A DNA stretch of 64,000 nucleotides, from NCBI GenBank assembly GCA_013397845.1, contig VZTG01007081.1:1-64000 (forward strand), written 5' to 3'. Shown piece by piece: positions 36,276-48,398 of this stretch; positions within the stretch are counted from its first letter, which is position 1, and each line of letters opens with the position of its first letter. The translations under genes and the position numbers were made by a program. The stretch is from Melanocharis versteri (taxonomy: Eukaryota > Chordata > Aves > Passeriformes > Melanocharitidae). A model generated the notes under the pieces. The model did no database searches, was not told the DNA's origin, and saw only the letters and a program-made list of their open reading frames with translations.

Positions 36276-37039
36276 TTTCCCAAGGACAGCACATCCCAGA
36301 GCACACCCATGGAGGGTCTTCTTCAGGATGTTTATCCAGGACAGCAGGACTGGGAAGCAGCAGCTGAGCCCAGAGGATCCCTGTGCTCCCTCACCACAGC
36401 GACTGGGAGAGGATCTTGCTTCCAGCCCCTTCCCACGTTCGATGAACCCCACAGGTTTGAAGGGCTCCAACCAAAGGCCTGGAAGCAAATCCCAAAATGC
36501 AGAACACGGACCTGGGACTACCCAAGCTTTAGTTTCCTGTTCTTCAGGTCCCTGCTCTGACCTGAACCAACCTGCAGGTTGAGAGGTTTCACACCTCTCC
36601 AAAAACCCAAACCCACAGCAAGCTTGGCTGCAACTGCTGAGGCACCACTGAAACTTCATCTTGGAAAAAAAAGGCAAAAAGAAGGAATTTAACCCAAGAC
36701 TTTCCCACCTGCACTCCAGAGGAGCCTCTCAGGTCCCACCACTCGGGCTGAGGGTGGGGCCAACACCAGCTCCTTTCTAGGGCCCCAAACTTGGGCTTCC
36801 AACTTTAACCCTCTGTTGTTCCACCTCTCCAATAATAAATAATTTCCTGCTAAAGGGAGCTGCTCCAGTGCAATGCTCACTCATGCACAGGGAATTAAGA
36901 CATGTTACAAAACTAACTTATGCGCCCTGCTGGCCACAGAGCCTCTCTGGACACAAACCGGGGAAGCATTTCCACGTGTTTGATCTGAATTTTTCTAAAC
37001 AGTGTTAGAAACAGCTGGAAAGTTCCAAACTTTGTTTTT

Positions 37040-37400
37040 CCAAATGAAAAACTTCAACAAAATTGGCATTTACACACGGCTGGGGCAGGGCAGGGGAGGT
37101 ACCATCAAATGTTCCATCCCTGAAAAATCTCCCAACTTTTTCATTTTTCAATACTGAGGGCGCAAATCAGCCCAATTTCCTTTCATTAGGACTTGTTATG
37201 TTGTTCTTGCTTTCTCTGAAGAATTTCATGAGAGAAAAAGAATTCCCAACAAGCTTTAATTGATTCCTATTCAACCCAATGAGGTCATGCATGTTTAATT
37301 ATCATCATCCCTATTACAGATGGAAAATCAACTTCCTCTGATGTTGCTATGCTAATTATCATCTCATTTCTTTAGCAATGGCATCACACAACTGATGGAG
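37040..37400. promoter_or_regulatory. AT-rich island with repeated TAATTATCATC
   Basis: Two TAATTATCATC sites lie about 55 bp apart (GTTTAATTATCATCATC and ATGCTAATTATCATCTC), with TTTAATTGATTCC upstream. The spacing and identity suggest paired homeodomain sites. Repeat-free. Confidence 0.28.
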
Positions 37401-37703
37401 ATTACGGAAAACAAAGAGCAAAAAGACCTGTACAGAGCATTGCAAACAGAGGCCAGGACTCAGCAAAGTCCTGGATGGATCACATGGATCACATCCAGCA
37501 CCACTTGGAGATTCCTTTTAGCTCTCCAAGGCAGGAACATGCTCGAGCAAAAACAGGATGAAAATATCATCCCATTCCTCGAAGTGCTGGGAATGGAGGG
37601 GGAGAGGAATTAAAAACGAGGCTTTGAGAGGGACAAAGCGTTTGTGAAATTCAAGGCTGCTCCAAACACCAGCTCAGGTCTCCCAGACTGGGAACGAAAC
37701 ACG

Positions 37704-37905
37704 GAATCATGGAATGGGTTGTGTTGGGAGGGGCATTGAAGCTGATCAATCCCACCCCTCCATGGGCAGGGACACCTTCCACTGTCCCAGGCTGCTCCAA
37801 CCCTGTCCAGCCTGGCCTTGGGCACTGCCAGGGATCCAGGGGCAGCCACAGCTGCTCTGTGCCAGCCCCTCACCCTGCTCTGGGCACATTTTTGTAAATC
37901 CCTGG
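37704..37905 (-). mobile_element. CR1 LINE 3' fragment
   Basis: Antisense CR1: GGAATCATGGAATGGGTTGT, CATGGGCAGGGACACCTTCC, CCAGGGATCCAGGGGCAGCC. After GCTGCTCTG it departs from other copies (CCAGCCCCTCACCCTGC), so the 5' part is rearranged. Confidence 0.9.
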
Positions 37906-39069
37906 CAGCACCAGCCCCTCCATCCCTTTGCCAGTCTGTCCCTGGAAGTTCCCAGCTGCCTGGCAGTGATGGTGACTTTTCCTCCTGATGATGCTGTTGC
38001 TTCAAGACTCCTCAAAAGTGAGCTGGGGTCAGGTCTGAGAGTAAACAAAGCCAACCCAAGAGCTGCCAGTGGACTGGAAATGCTCCTTTTTCCTCGCAGG
38101 GAAGGTAGGTAAACTTGATGCTAATCTCTGCTCCAAGCAAGTGTAATCCTTCTGCATCCCAATAAATTGTGGCATCCACAAGTACAGCTCCAGCACATTA
38201 GTGCAGTGATGTGTGTGACCCAAAATAAGAACATGAGGACCAGGAGACTGCTCTCCAAAGCAGCTGGGTGTGCAGAGCTCTGCAATGCTTATTAGGTTTG
38301 TTTAAGTACCAAATTAAGCAAAGAGTGGGAGGAAAGACTGATGAAACCATAATCTGATCTCCTGCTCCAAGTTTAACCTTAGCTTGGCAGCTCTGTCTGC
38401 TTCTATGCTTATTTTTAATTGAGTAATGCTCTGATGATTTATTTCTATATTAAAGCCTATTTCACAAAAGCTGAAAAAGGAACGACTGCAGGAGAAGCAA
38501 ATTCTCCCTCACAGCTGAAACGAAGCCACTTCTGCAGGAACAGGGAATTTGGGCTGATTTATGGCCAGCTTGGCCAAGGGAAGCAGTGCTCCCTGGAAAA
38601 GAAGCACTCGAACTGCATTGTCTTCCCTGCTAAAAGGGAAAACGTGGCTCTGCTGTAAGCCCTGAGCACTGCTGCAGCTGCACAGCCCCTTGCTTTGTGG
38701 CAAGGCCTCCCTGGAAACCTCGGAGAGCACTGAGAGCCCCTCTGGATGAAGATGTGGAGGGACACCAGCCCAGTGCCACAGCCCACAGAAACTGCTAATC
38801 CTGCAGTATCCCTGTTCCCATGAATTCCCAAGCGGTTTTTCCTGGCAATAACTGCAAGTCCCCATCCCCAAATCAGATGGAACAAGCCAGCAAAGCAGCC
38901 ATCTGCTTCTCCCATCTCCTCATTCCTGTTCCAAAAGGAACTGGAATCTCTCCTCTCCTTCCTTTCCTCTTTATTTTTAGGGCACCTTCAGCCAGAGCTC
39001 AGCTCCCCATCCTTAACCCTGCACCTTGTGTGCTTCTCTCTCCTTCCAACCACGTTCTCTTCCAGCAGG

Positions 39070-39211
39070 AATGTTCTAGTGGACACCACACATTTGTTGA
39101 CCAGTGGACAGAGAGCTTTGAAACACAAAGAAAACCAAGTAATGTTCTAGTGGACACCACACATTTGTTGACCAGTGGACAGAGAGCTTTGAAACACAAA
39201 GAAAACCAAGT
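39070..39211. repeat. Perfect 71-bp tandem duplication
   Basis: The unit beginning AATGTTCTAGTGGACACCAC and ending AAGAAAACCAAGT occurs twice head to tail (39070-39140 and 39141-39211) with no difference I can see. No N marks the junction. Confidence 0.97.
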
Positions 39212-39592
39212 ATCTTGTGGATTAGACAGACCTAGATCCTGAAATTTACTCTGAGGAATTCACTGCTTCAGCAGACTTTGGCATCTAAAAGAAAACCAGA
39301 TTTTTCGTTTTGTTCCCCCTCAGAAAAGTGACAAAGCCATGACTGCCCACATACAAGTGCAGCTGTCTGTGGATACTAAGAAAATACAGAACTCAGATCT
39401 CCTGGAGTTTGTTTATTTTCTGCTTTGGAGATGATACCCATGCAGCTGTCAACTGGAGGAGAGAGATAAGCCTAAACACGGGGCTGATAAAGCTCCTGGG
39501 AAGTGTTCCCATCCCTTTCCTTCACCAAGAAGAAGCAGGCAATGCACTGAGACATCCCAGCTCCCTGGGAAGGAGAGGGGGACTCAGGGGAG

Positions 39593-39962
39593 GTGCTGGA
39601 TGAGGCGAATGAGGGACTGGAGCACCTCCCCATGGACACAGCCTGGGAGAGCTGGCACTGCTCACCTGGGGAAGAGGAGGTTATTGGAGACCTCACAGCC
39701 CCTCCCAGGGTCTGGAGGGGCCACGGGGAAGCCAGAGAGGGACCCTGCACCAGGAACTGCAGGGATGGGACAAGGGGAATGAGATCAAACTGACAGAGGG
39801 GAAATTAAGGTTAAATATAGGGAAGGAATTGTTCCCTGAGAGGGTGGGGAGGCCCTGGCTCAGGGTGCCCAGAGAAGCTGTGGCTGCCCCTGGATCCCTG
39901 GCAGTGCCCAAGACCGGGCTGGACGGGGCTTGGAGCAGCCTGGGACTGTGGAAGGACCAAGG
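39593..39962 (+). mobile_element. CR1 LINE fragment lacking its 3' terminus
   Basis: The sense CR1 starts GGACTGGAGCACCTCCCCAT and continues with CTGGGGAAGAGGAGGTTATT, GAATTGTTCCCTGAGAGGGT and GGATCCCTGGCAGTGCCC, then stops after CTGGGACTGTGGAAGG. The usual CTTCCAACCCAAACCATTC end is absent. CR1 normally keeps its 3' end, so this one was broken after insertion. Confidence 0.88.
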
Positions 39963-42077
39963 GTTTGATCCCTCTGTGAAACTCCAACACATGCAGGGAA
40001 AAGCAGTTTTTAACACTCCCATTTCCCTGCATCAACTACTCCATCCCAATAGCTTCAGATCATGATCTGCCTTATTGTCCCTTCCAGCGCACACAGCCCA
40101 CCAGGGAGCTCCCCAATTCCTCCAAACTTGGAGCAAAATACATCAAACTGCATCCCCAAACTCTCAATGCCAGCCTTCGCTTCTGCCTCTGTTTTGGCAC
40201 CAAATGTTCTTGACACATTTAATGGTTCAACTGCAGTCCCACTCAGGACTGACACAGTTTCAAAATCTGATGTGGCACCTTCCCTGGAGCCTGCAGCTCT
40301 CCAAGCTTTTAGTTCTGCCTGCACAGAGTTCGTACCACGAGGAATTCACAATTCCTTGGCGCCCTGCCTTAGCTGACTTCCCACACCTAAAGAAAAAGTT
40401 CTGTCATGGCAATAGGAAAAAAAGAGAACTTTCCCCTAAAAAGAAGCCAGAACCATGGGATCACGTGGCCACTAAATCCCACTTGTGGAGAATCTTGGGA
40501 ACCTGTCAGCTGCTCTTTGCTCCCAGGGCCGGGCTGGCAGGAGCAGCAGCATTAGGGGAGAGCTGGGAAGGCAATCAGGGTGCATGTCTGTGGCTGTGGC
40601 TGATGGCTCCTCTAAGTGCCAGGAGAACAGAGCTGTGCTGGCAGCTGGGGACAGCAGGGACCAGCGCCTCTGCAGGCATCCACCCCCTGCTCAGCAGAGG
40701 GAAGAGCTCGTTCCAAACAGTCCCAGTGGCGACTTTGGGAAGGACTGACAGAGCAAACCTGAGCCTCCCTCTCTGCAGGGAGTGAGGAGCCTCTGGGGAG
40801 CCTGCTCTGGATGTGGAGCCCATCCTGTGCCACCCTTCCCCAGCACCAAACCCCCTCCTAAGCCTGGGTCTCCCATTCAGACCAGTTTGCTGCAGCTACA
40901 GAACTCCGAGGTCTTACAGCAGCACGCAAAAACGCTGGCAGATGTTCACCTAAATATTTCATGTCTTTTTCTTTTCCCCTCCCAAAGTACTTTTTCCTGA
41001 AGGGAAAGCACAGAGAGTGTGGAAAGGAAGGGGAAGGACACACCAGGCTGGTGTCCAGCAGGGATGTCACATAGTCAGCCAGAGCTGTGGGCTGTGCTGG
41101 GTTAGTGCCAGGCCAGACCAGTACTAATGCCCGAACACTGCGAATTTAAACCAGGACTAAAGAAGGGAGGGGATGGGCTGCAGGGCACTGAAGGGCTGCT
41201 CTCCTCGGGGCAGATAGGCCCGGAGCAGCCCCAGCTCCCTCCCAGACACCCCACTCCTCTGCTCCCCGAGCCAGGCTCGAGCAGCCCCGTGTCCCCCAGC
41301 AGAGTGAGTGTGCCCAGGCACTAACGGAGCACAGCCAGCACGAGTCTGATCAGGCTCAGAACAACCCCGACCTGAGCGCTCATTGGCAAGGAGCTGCTCG
41401 TTTTCTGAGCACAGAGCAGCTACAAGGCACCAGGGACTGAGCAAGGTGTTCACTGAGCACCACAGAGCACGGAGCTGCCTCAGCTGTCAGGGCATACGCT
41501 TGGCCAGAGCTTCTCCTGCTCCCCTGGAACAGACTTTGGCTCTGCCCGGCTCCTCTCAGTACTGGAACACAGAGGGTTCCTGATTTGGAGAGCCCAGACA
41601 TCTTAATGAGCTGTGAGGACTCCTCCCCCGTCACGGCCTGTGCAGGTAGGGCTCACACCCCTGAGCCACAGCCAAGGAGCTCGTGCTGGGGAAGGTGGGA
41701 GCAGGGATGATCCAGCACCTCGCCAGGCCCTTCAGGATCAGCAGGGCTGATGCTCACCTGTAAAGCTCCTACAAATGGGCTTCTGTGGGCAGGCAGCCCA
41801 GAGCCAGCCCCAGGTACGTCATTTCCAGCCACTGACAGGATCTGGAGCCCCAAAAACCAGCAATTAAAACATGTTCCTGGGTGACTTCACTTCCATATGA
41901 ATGCCAGAAATTCCCTGGCAGCAGTGCAGTCTGCCAGGGCTCAAGCTGTGCTTTGCAGGAGCCCAGCACTAACCCCCACAAGAGCCTGTCTGGGTGCAGA
42001 AAGCAGCAAATCCCAACTTTGGGGTTGTTCATCCCCAGAAGTGAAGTGGGGAAAGGGTGGGGACATCCACAGGTGTC

Positions 42078-42590
42078 ACGGAATCACAAATGGTCTGGAT
42101 TGGGAGGAACCTGAAAGATCATCTGGTTCCAGACACCTTCCACTGTCCCAGGGTGCTCCAAGCCCTGTCCAACCTGGCCTTGGGCACTGCCAGGGATCCA
42201 GGGGCAGCCACAGCTGCTCTGGGCACCTGTGCCAGGGCCTCACCTCCCTCACGCCCAGGAATTCCATCCCAATATCCCATCTCAAGCCACTCTCAGTTTG
42301 AATCCACCTGCCTTGTCCTGTCCCTCCATGTCCTTTCCAAAAGTCTCTCTCCACCATTCCCGGAGCTCCTTCAGGTCCTGGAAGGCCACAGTGAGGTCAC
42401 CCCAAAGCTTCTCCTCTCCAGGCTGAACATTCCCAGCTCTCCCAGCCTTTCCTCCCAGCAGAGCTGCTCCATCCTCTGCTCATCCTGGAGCCTCCTCTGG
42501 ACTCCTCCAGCAGCTCCAGCTCCTCCCTGTGCTGGCCCAGGGCTGGGGCAGCTCTGCAGGTGGGGTCTCAGGGACCCTGCCAGCTGCTCT
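42078..42590 (-). mobile_element. CR1 LINE 3' fragment, about 510 bp
   Basis: The antisense CR1 runs from CACGGAATCACAAATGGTC through GGGATCCAGGGGCAGCCAC, TGTCCTGTCCCTCCATGTC and CCTTTCCTCCCAGCAGAGC to CTCTGCAGGTGGGGTCTCAG. Together with the 9083 copy it is the longest in the window. Confidence 0.9.
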
Positions 42591-43678
42591 CCCCCAGATT
42601 TCCCACGTGCAGATTTCCAGACCCGCGCTGGGATGAGGGGAGGTGGCTGTGGCTGGCTGGGTTTGCCAGGACCCTGCTCACAGCCCCGGGCAGACACTCC
42701 ACAAGCAGCAGGAAAGCACTCCCAGGTGGAATCTCAGGAGGATTTAGTTCAGACTCCCCAGCACAAAGCAGCAGGTGGGGGCTCTGGGCAGGGAGGGAGT
42801 GGAGTTTATAAACCTCCCGTGCTCCAAGGCCGAGCTGGCTGGGAGCTTCCAGGGCACCCAGCACTGACTGCTGCAGCCCGGGAGGATGAGAGCAAGGACC
42901 CATTTTCCCTTTAATTCAATCTAGGCCTGTTTATGCACCACTGACTGCAAAGGACAGTGAATTAAAGCGCACATGAAAGGAAATCACAGCCCTCAGCACT
43001 GGCTCTCAAACACTCTTTAAAGTCTGTTTGATGAAGGGCTGCTCTGCTGTGTCACCCAGCGCCATCGGCTCGATTATCACTTCTTTGTTTCCAGTCCCCA
43101 CCTCTAAAGTCATTAAATACTTGCTTTCTAATGAAAATGGATTGGTTTTGGCCAATAAATCACTTAAAAGCCATCTGCCAATGAAAAAAAAAATTCAAAG
43201 AGCCAAATTCCCCCAACTCCTCCTTGCATATTATTCCCCACTGCTCTGGATTTAGAGGGAAAATATGTTTGGATAATCCATCAATGGCAGCTTTCTCCTG
43301 GGAAGTGTGAACAGACCACAGAAAAGGCTCAGCTTGGTTTTGACTTCCGAAATCACTTCATGGACCACTCGGAAACAATTCAGGCAGCGGGGTGTGAGCT
43401 CCGAATATTGGTGCTGCCCCAGATTGTGTTATTTTCATTAATAAGATTATTGCACTGAAAACAGGCTCTCTGAAGCTTAATTTTCCTAGCAATTGTTAAA
43501 TAATTCAATACCCATCTTTTCTGTCTCTTTAATGCCTCTGAAAAATCAAAACCCTTCACAAATTAAAGGCCAAATCCTGTTTACTCATTCCATTTCTAAA
43601 GCAACTCTGACATCAATAAAGGCTGTTTTTGTGACTTGGGCTCAGATTAAAGTTCTGTCAGTTCGAGTATTTTTTATT

Positions 43679-43739
43679 TTTTCAACCAGGAGCATAATTT
43701 TTTTTTCTTTTCAACCAGGAGCATAATTTTTTTTTCTTT
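43679..43739. repeat. 29-bp tandem doublet
   Basis: CAACCAGGAGCATAA followed by a T run occurs at 43683 and 43712, 29 bp apart. The same doublet, with one base changed, recurs in the right 2.35-kb copy. Confidence 0.9.
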
Positions 43740-44029
43740 TTAATCAACATAATTCTCTTATGCAAAGCTCTAAAAACACAAAAGCAAACACTTCCAGTAT
43801 GGCCAGCGTGGTTTTCTTCATAAAAATGGATTACATGAACATTTTCTACCAATGAACCACAGCTCCCTTTAGGAAAGAGGATTTGCTCCCTTGCCTGCAC
43901 CTCTGTCCCTGCCCAGTTTTCAAGGCCCTGCAGGGAGAAGCTGGGCTTGAGTGGCGCTTGAAGGTGGACTTTAAGTTTTAACTTTAAGCAATAACACTTT
44001 TGATTTGGCCAAGAATGATGGTTTTGCAG

Positions 44030-44240
44030 AATCACAGAATGTCCTGAGCTGGAAGGGACCCACAGGATCATCAATCCAACTCCTGGCCCTGCACAGATCC
44101 CAACAATCCCACTCCTCCAGGCCCTCCACCCTTCACCCTCTCCCTCCTCTGGACGGTCTCCAGTAAGTCTGGATCTTTCTCACACTGCCCCAAGCTGCCC
44201 CCAGTGCAGAGCAGAGCAGGACAATCACACCCATAAAACC
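44030..44240 (-). mobile_element. CR1 LINE 3' fragment
   Basis: Antisense CR1: AGAATCACAGAATGTCCTGA, GGAAGGGACCCACAGGATCA, CTGGCCCTGCACAGATCCC, then the AGTGCAGAGCAGAGCAGGAC interior block. It is the same subfamily as the 31267 copy. Confidence 0.9.
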
Positions 44241-44405
44241 TCTAAAAAGTGTCCCAGGATTCCTAGAACGATGATGGAATTTGCACCATCATCAAAAAGC
44301 AAAGAAAGGCTTTCCTGCCTTTATTTTCATCCAGGAATCACTGAAGCAGCCAAGGAACCCCCAAATGACTTTCCTGACTCCAGACAGTCACTCAGCAGGC
44401 AAAGC
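44199..44405. repeat. Dispersed segment shared with the 3.7-kb locus
   Basis: This is the partner of 3670-3880, in the same orientation, with the shared landmarks AGTGTCCCAGGATTC, GATGATGGAATTTGCACC and TTATTTTCATCCAGGAA. It lies inside the 2.35-kb duplicated block, so it appears a second time near 46550-46755. Confidence 0.75.
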
Positions 44406-45598
44406 AGGGAAATGTTCTGGTGACAACAAGTCCCAGGCTGGGCAGGGCTCCGGGGGGTTCCACCTGCACCAAGCTGTCCCGAAGGCTCAGCACCCAGGGA
44501 TGGATCTCCCCGTTCCAGGAAAGGCACATCCTTCCCCGGGGCAGATATTTAATACTGAACCCAAATCCCACCCCACGCCCCAGATGTCCCACCTAGAGAG
44601 TGCTCAGACACTGCCTTTCCAAGGTCACCTGGCCAAAGCAGCCAGGCACGAGCCCAGCCAGGTCCCTCTGCGGTGTCCCTGAGACAACACCGCGCTGCCT
44701 CTGGTGACAACCCTGCCCGTGACACCGGGAAGCTGCACAAACACAGCTCCTCCACTCCAAAAGCCTTTCCCTAACTCACAGAAGAGCCACACGGCTTTGG
44801 GCCCTCTCCCAAACCCTGGGGCTTGGTGGGGACCTTGCCAGGTTTCAGCAAGGTTTGGATCTTCTGCTTCTGGATGCAGCCAATCCCAGGGAGAATCCTC
44901 CAAGAACGCAGAGACCTGAAACGAGATCCAGCACCGACATCCAGGGAGAGCCTGCTCATCCCACGGGCTGCTGCCAACCTGCTCCAGGTGCACAAACCTC
45001 AGTGCCCCCTCAGCAGAGGCTCTCCAGGCAGTGACATCAATCTGCTCCTCTTGTAAAACCTGACACCATCACAAATTATTACAGAGCCTTCTTTTACACT
45101 CGGCACTAAATTAGGTGACATTAAAAACCAGCAGATGAAGAATTCCTCATAAAGAGGCCCAACAGCAGCAATCTGAGCTCCAACACATCCATGGCAGCTT
45201 TCTCACACCACAGGGAATCTCTGGGAAGTTTAAGAGCTTCAAATTAGCACACCAGGGAGTGAAAGTCACTTTGTGCAGCCAGTTGAGGATCACTTCCCCC
45301 AGTATCAGTAACATAAAAACTGAGAAAGTCAATTAAAAGGATTTTTACTATGTGGCCTCAAATCATCCCCAAAAACCCCACAGCACTAAAAGGAAAACCC
45401 AAACTGAGAACACTGAAGAGGTTCTTGCTGGAATACTTTAGAAGCTGATAAAGCACTTGATGGTTTTAATTTCATCTGGAGACGGATGACAAAGTTATTG
45501 AGGTCACGATTCTGACCTAAATCTTCCCTCTCCTACATTCCGAGCCCAAACAAGACTGACACTAATTAAACAAAAAAACATCCCTCCATTTCTTCTCT

Positions 45599-45722
45599 AC
45601 AAGGCCAGGTTGGACAGGGCTTGGAGCAACCTGGGGTAGTGGAAGGCGTCCCTGCCCATGGCAGGGGTGGAATGAGATGGGCTTTAAGGTGCCTTCCAAC
45701 CCAAAATATTCTGGGATTCTTC
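45599..45722 (+). mobile_element. CR1 LINE, short 3' fragment
   Basis: Sense CR1: AAGGCCAGGTTGGACAGGGC, GGAGCAACCTGGGGTAGTGG and TGCCTTCCAACCCAAAATAT, ending ATTCTGGGATTC. It is repeated at 47949-48072. Confidence 0.9.
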
Positions 45723-45930
45723 TGTTACTTGATTTCAACGTTTCAGAAACCTTCATTCTCCGTGCCAGCCAGGAGCAATCAGACCTTAGGTTTCAGCTTC
45801 ACATCCCTGGAAGCACAAGCCCCTGGGAGCTAAGGCTGGATGAGCCTCATTTGTTGAGGTGTTTGCACAACAAGATGCTCGCAGCAGCTCTTTCCAGAAG
45901 CACCAACCAAACCCTGCCTGGGGAAGAGCC

Positions 45931-46024
45931 ACAGAATCCCAGAAGGGTTTGGGTTGGGAGGGACCTTAAAGCCCATCCAGCCATGGCAGGGACACCTTCC
46001 ACTGTCCCAGGCTGCTCCAGGCCC
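45931..46024 (-). mobile_element. CR1 LINE 3' end cut at an assembly join
   Basis: Antisense CR1 from CAGAATCCCAGAAGGGTTTG to CAGGCTGCTCCAGGCCC, stopping at the N. The uncut version is at 48281-48398. Confidence 0.9.
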
Positions 46025-46025
46025 N
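46025..46025. other. Single-N assembly join between duplicate blocks
   Basis: One N separates the end of the left 2.35-kb copy from the start of the right copy. Confidence 0.95.
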
Positions 46026-46377
46026 TTTTTTCAACCAGGAGCATAATTTTTTTTTCTTTTCAACCAAGAGCATAATTTTTTTTTCTTTTTAATCAACATA
46101 ATTCTCTTATGCAAAGCTCTAAAAACACAAAAGCAAACACTTCCAGTATGGCCAGCGTGGTTTTCTTCATAAAAATGCATTACATGAACATTTTCTACCA
46201 ATGAACCACAGCTCCCTTTAGGAAAGAGGATTTGCTCCCTTGCCTGCACCTCTGTCCCTGCCCAGTTTTCAAGGCCCTGCAGGGAGAAGCTGGGCTTGAG
46301 TGGCGCTTGAAGGTGGACTTTAAGTTTTAACTTTAAGCAATAACACTTTTGATTTGGCCAAGAATGATGGTTTTGCA

Positions 46378-46590
46378 GAATCACAGAATGTCCTGAGCTG
46401 GAAGGGACCCACAGGATCATCGATCCAACTCCTGGCCCTGCACAGATCCCAACAATCCCACTCCTCCAGGCCCTTCACCATCTCCCTCTCCCTCCTCTGG
46501 ATGGTCTCCAGTAACTCTGGATCTTTCTCACACTGCTCCAAGCTGCCCCCAGTGCAGAGCAGAGCAGGACAATCACACCCATAAAACCTC
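46378..46590 (-). mobile_element. CR1 LINE 3' fragment (duplicate copy)
   Basis: Second copy of the 44030 element within the right 2.35-kb block. Small differences (for example ATCATCGATCC instead of ATCATCAATCC) separate the two. Confidence 0.9.
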
Positions 46591-47948
46591 TAAAAAGTGT
46601 CCCAGGATTCCTAGAACGATGATGGAATTTGCACCATCATCAAAAAGCAAAGAAAGGCTTTCCTGCCTTTATTTTCATCCAGGAATCACTGAAGCAGCCA
46701 AGGAACCCCCAAATGACTTTCCTGACTCCAGACAGTCACTCAGCAGGCAAAGCAGGGAAATGTTCTGGTGACAAGTCCCACCCACAGCCGGGCAGGGCTC
46801 CGGGGCGTTCCACCTGCACCAAGCTGCCCCGAAGGCTCAGCACCCAGGGATGGATCTCCCCGTTCCAGGAAAGGCACATCCTTCCCCGGGGCAGATATTT
46901 AATACTGAACCCAAATCCCACCCCACGCCCCAGATGTCCCACCTAGAGAGGGCTCAGACACTGCCTTTCCAAGGTCACCTGGCCAAAGCAGCCAGGCACG
47001 AGCCCAGCCAGGTCCCTCTGCGGTGTCCCTGAGACAACACCGCGCTGCCTCTGGTGACAACCCTGCCCGTGACACCGGGAAGCTGCACAAACACAGCTCC
47101 TCCACTCCAAAAGCCTTTCCCTAACTCACAGAAGAGCCACACGGCTTTGGGCCCTCTCCCAAACCCTGGGGCTTGGTGGGGACCTTGCCAGGTTTCAGCA
47201 AGGTTTGGATCTTCTGCTTCTGGATGCAGCCAATCCCAGGGAGAATCCTCCAAGAACGCAGAGACCTGAAACGAGATCCAGCACCGACATCCAGGGAGAG
47301 CCTGCTCATCCCACGGGCTGCTGCCAACCTGCTCCAGGTGCACAAACCTCAGTGCCCCCTCAGCAGAGGCTCTCCAGGCAGTGACATCAATCTGCTCCTC
47401 TTGTAAAACCTGACACCATCACAAATTATTACAGAGCCTTCTTTTACACTCGGCACTAAATTAGGTGACATTAAAAACCAGCAGATGAAGAATTCCTCAT
47501 AAAGAGGCCCAACAGCAGCAATCTGAGCTCCAACACATCCATGGCAGCTTTCTCACACCACAGGGAATCTCTGGGAAGTTTAAGAGCTTCAAATTAGCAC
47601 ACCAGGGAGTGAAAGTCACTTTGTGCAGCCAGTTGAGGATCACTTCCCCCAGTATCAGTAACATAAAAACTGAGAAAGTCAATTAAAAGGATTTTTACTA
47701 TGTGGCCTCAAATCATCCCCAAAAACCCCACAGCACTAAAAGGAAAACCCAAACTGAGAACACTGAAGAGGTTCTTGCTGGAATACTTTAGAAGCTGATA
47801 AAGCACTTGATGGTTTTAATTTCATCTGGAGACGGATGACAAAGTTATTGAGGTCACGATTCTGACCTAAATCTTCCCTCTCCTACATTCCGAGCCCAAA
47901 CAAGACTGACACTAATTAAACAAAAAAACATCCCTCCATTTCTTCTCT

Positions 47949-48072
47949 ACAAGGCCAGGTTGGACAGGGCTTGGAGCAACCTGGGGTAGTGGAAGGCGTC
48001 CCTGCCCATGGCAGGGGTGGAATGAGATGGGCTTTAAGGTGCCTTCCAACCCAAAATATTCTGGGATTCTTC
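47949..48072 (+). mobile_element. CR1 LINE, short 3' fragment (duplicate copy)
   Basis: Second copy of the 45599 element with no difference I can see. Confidence 0.9.
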
Positions 48073-48280
48073 TGTTACTTGATTTCAACGTTTCAGAAAC
48101 CTTCATTCTCCGTGCCAGCCAGGAGCAATCAGACCTTAGGTTTCAGCTTCACATCCCTGGAAGCACAAGCCCCTGGGAGCTAAGGCTGGATGAGCCTCAT
48201 TTGTTGAGGTGTTTGCACAACAAGATGCTCGCAGCAGCTCTTTCCAGAAGCACCAACCAAACCCTGCCTGGGGAAGAGCC

Positions 48281-48398
48281 ACAGAATCCCAGAAGGGTTT
48301 GGGTTGGGAGGGACCTTAAAGCCCATCCAGCCATGGCAGGGACACCTTCCACTGTCCCAGGCTGCTCCAGGCCCTGTCCAGCCTGGCCTGGGACAAAT
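48281..48398 (-). mobile_element. CR1 LINE 3' fragment (uncut copy)
   Basis: Antisense CR1 3' end that continues through CCTGTCCAGCCTGGCCTGGG before unique sequence resumes. It is the natural version of the element truncated at 46024. Confidence 0.9.

Larger units (their letters stand above)
43677..46024. repeat. Left copy of a 2.35-kb duplication
   Basis: This 2,348-bp block is repeated at 46026-48374, with the single N at 46025 between them. The first ~920 bp differ by about ten small changes and one indel cluster (near 44427-44442); the remaining ~1.4 kb look identical. CR1 pieces inside it at 44030-44240 (-), 45599-45722 (+) and 45931-46024 (-, cut at the N) are therefore each present twice. 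Confidence 0.97.
46026..48374. repeat. Right copy of the 2.35-kb duplication
   Basis: A copy of 43677-46024 at an offset of 2349 to 2350. It starts at the same T-run before CAACCAGGAGCATAA, and unlike the left copy its last CR1 continues naturally to the right (CTGTCCAGCCTGGCCTGGG). Confidence 0.97.

Noticed and set aside
40075..40785. 236-codon plus-strand open frame
   Set aside because: No domain, and no exon boundaries that make sense. Open frames of this size are expected in GC-rich intron sequence.
42057..42914. 285-codon plus-strand open frame
   Set aside because: More than half of it is antisense CR1. Similar open frames recur at other CR1 copies.
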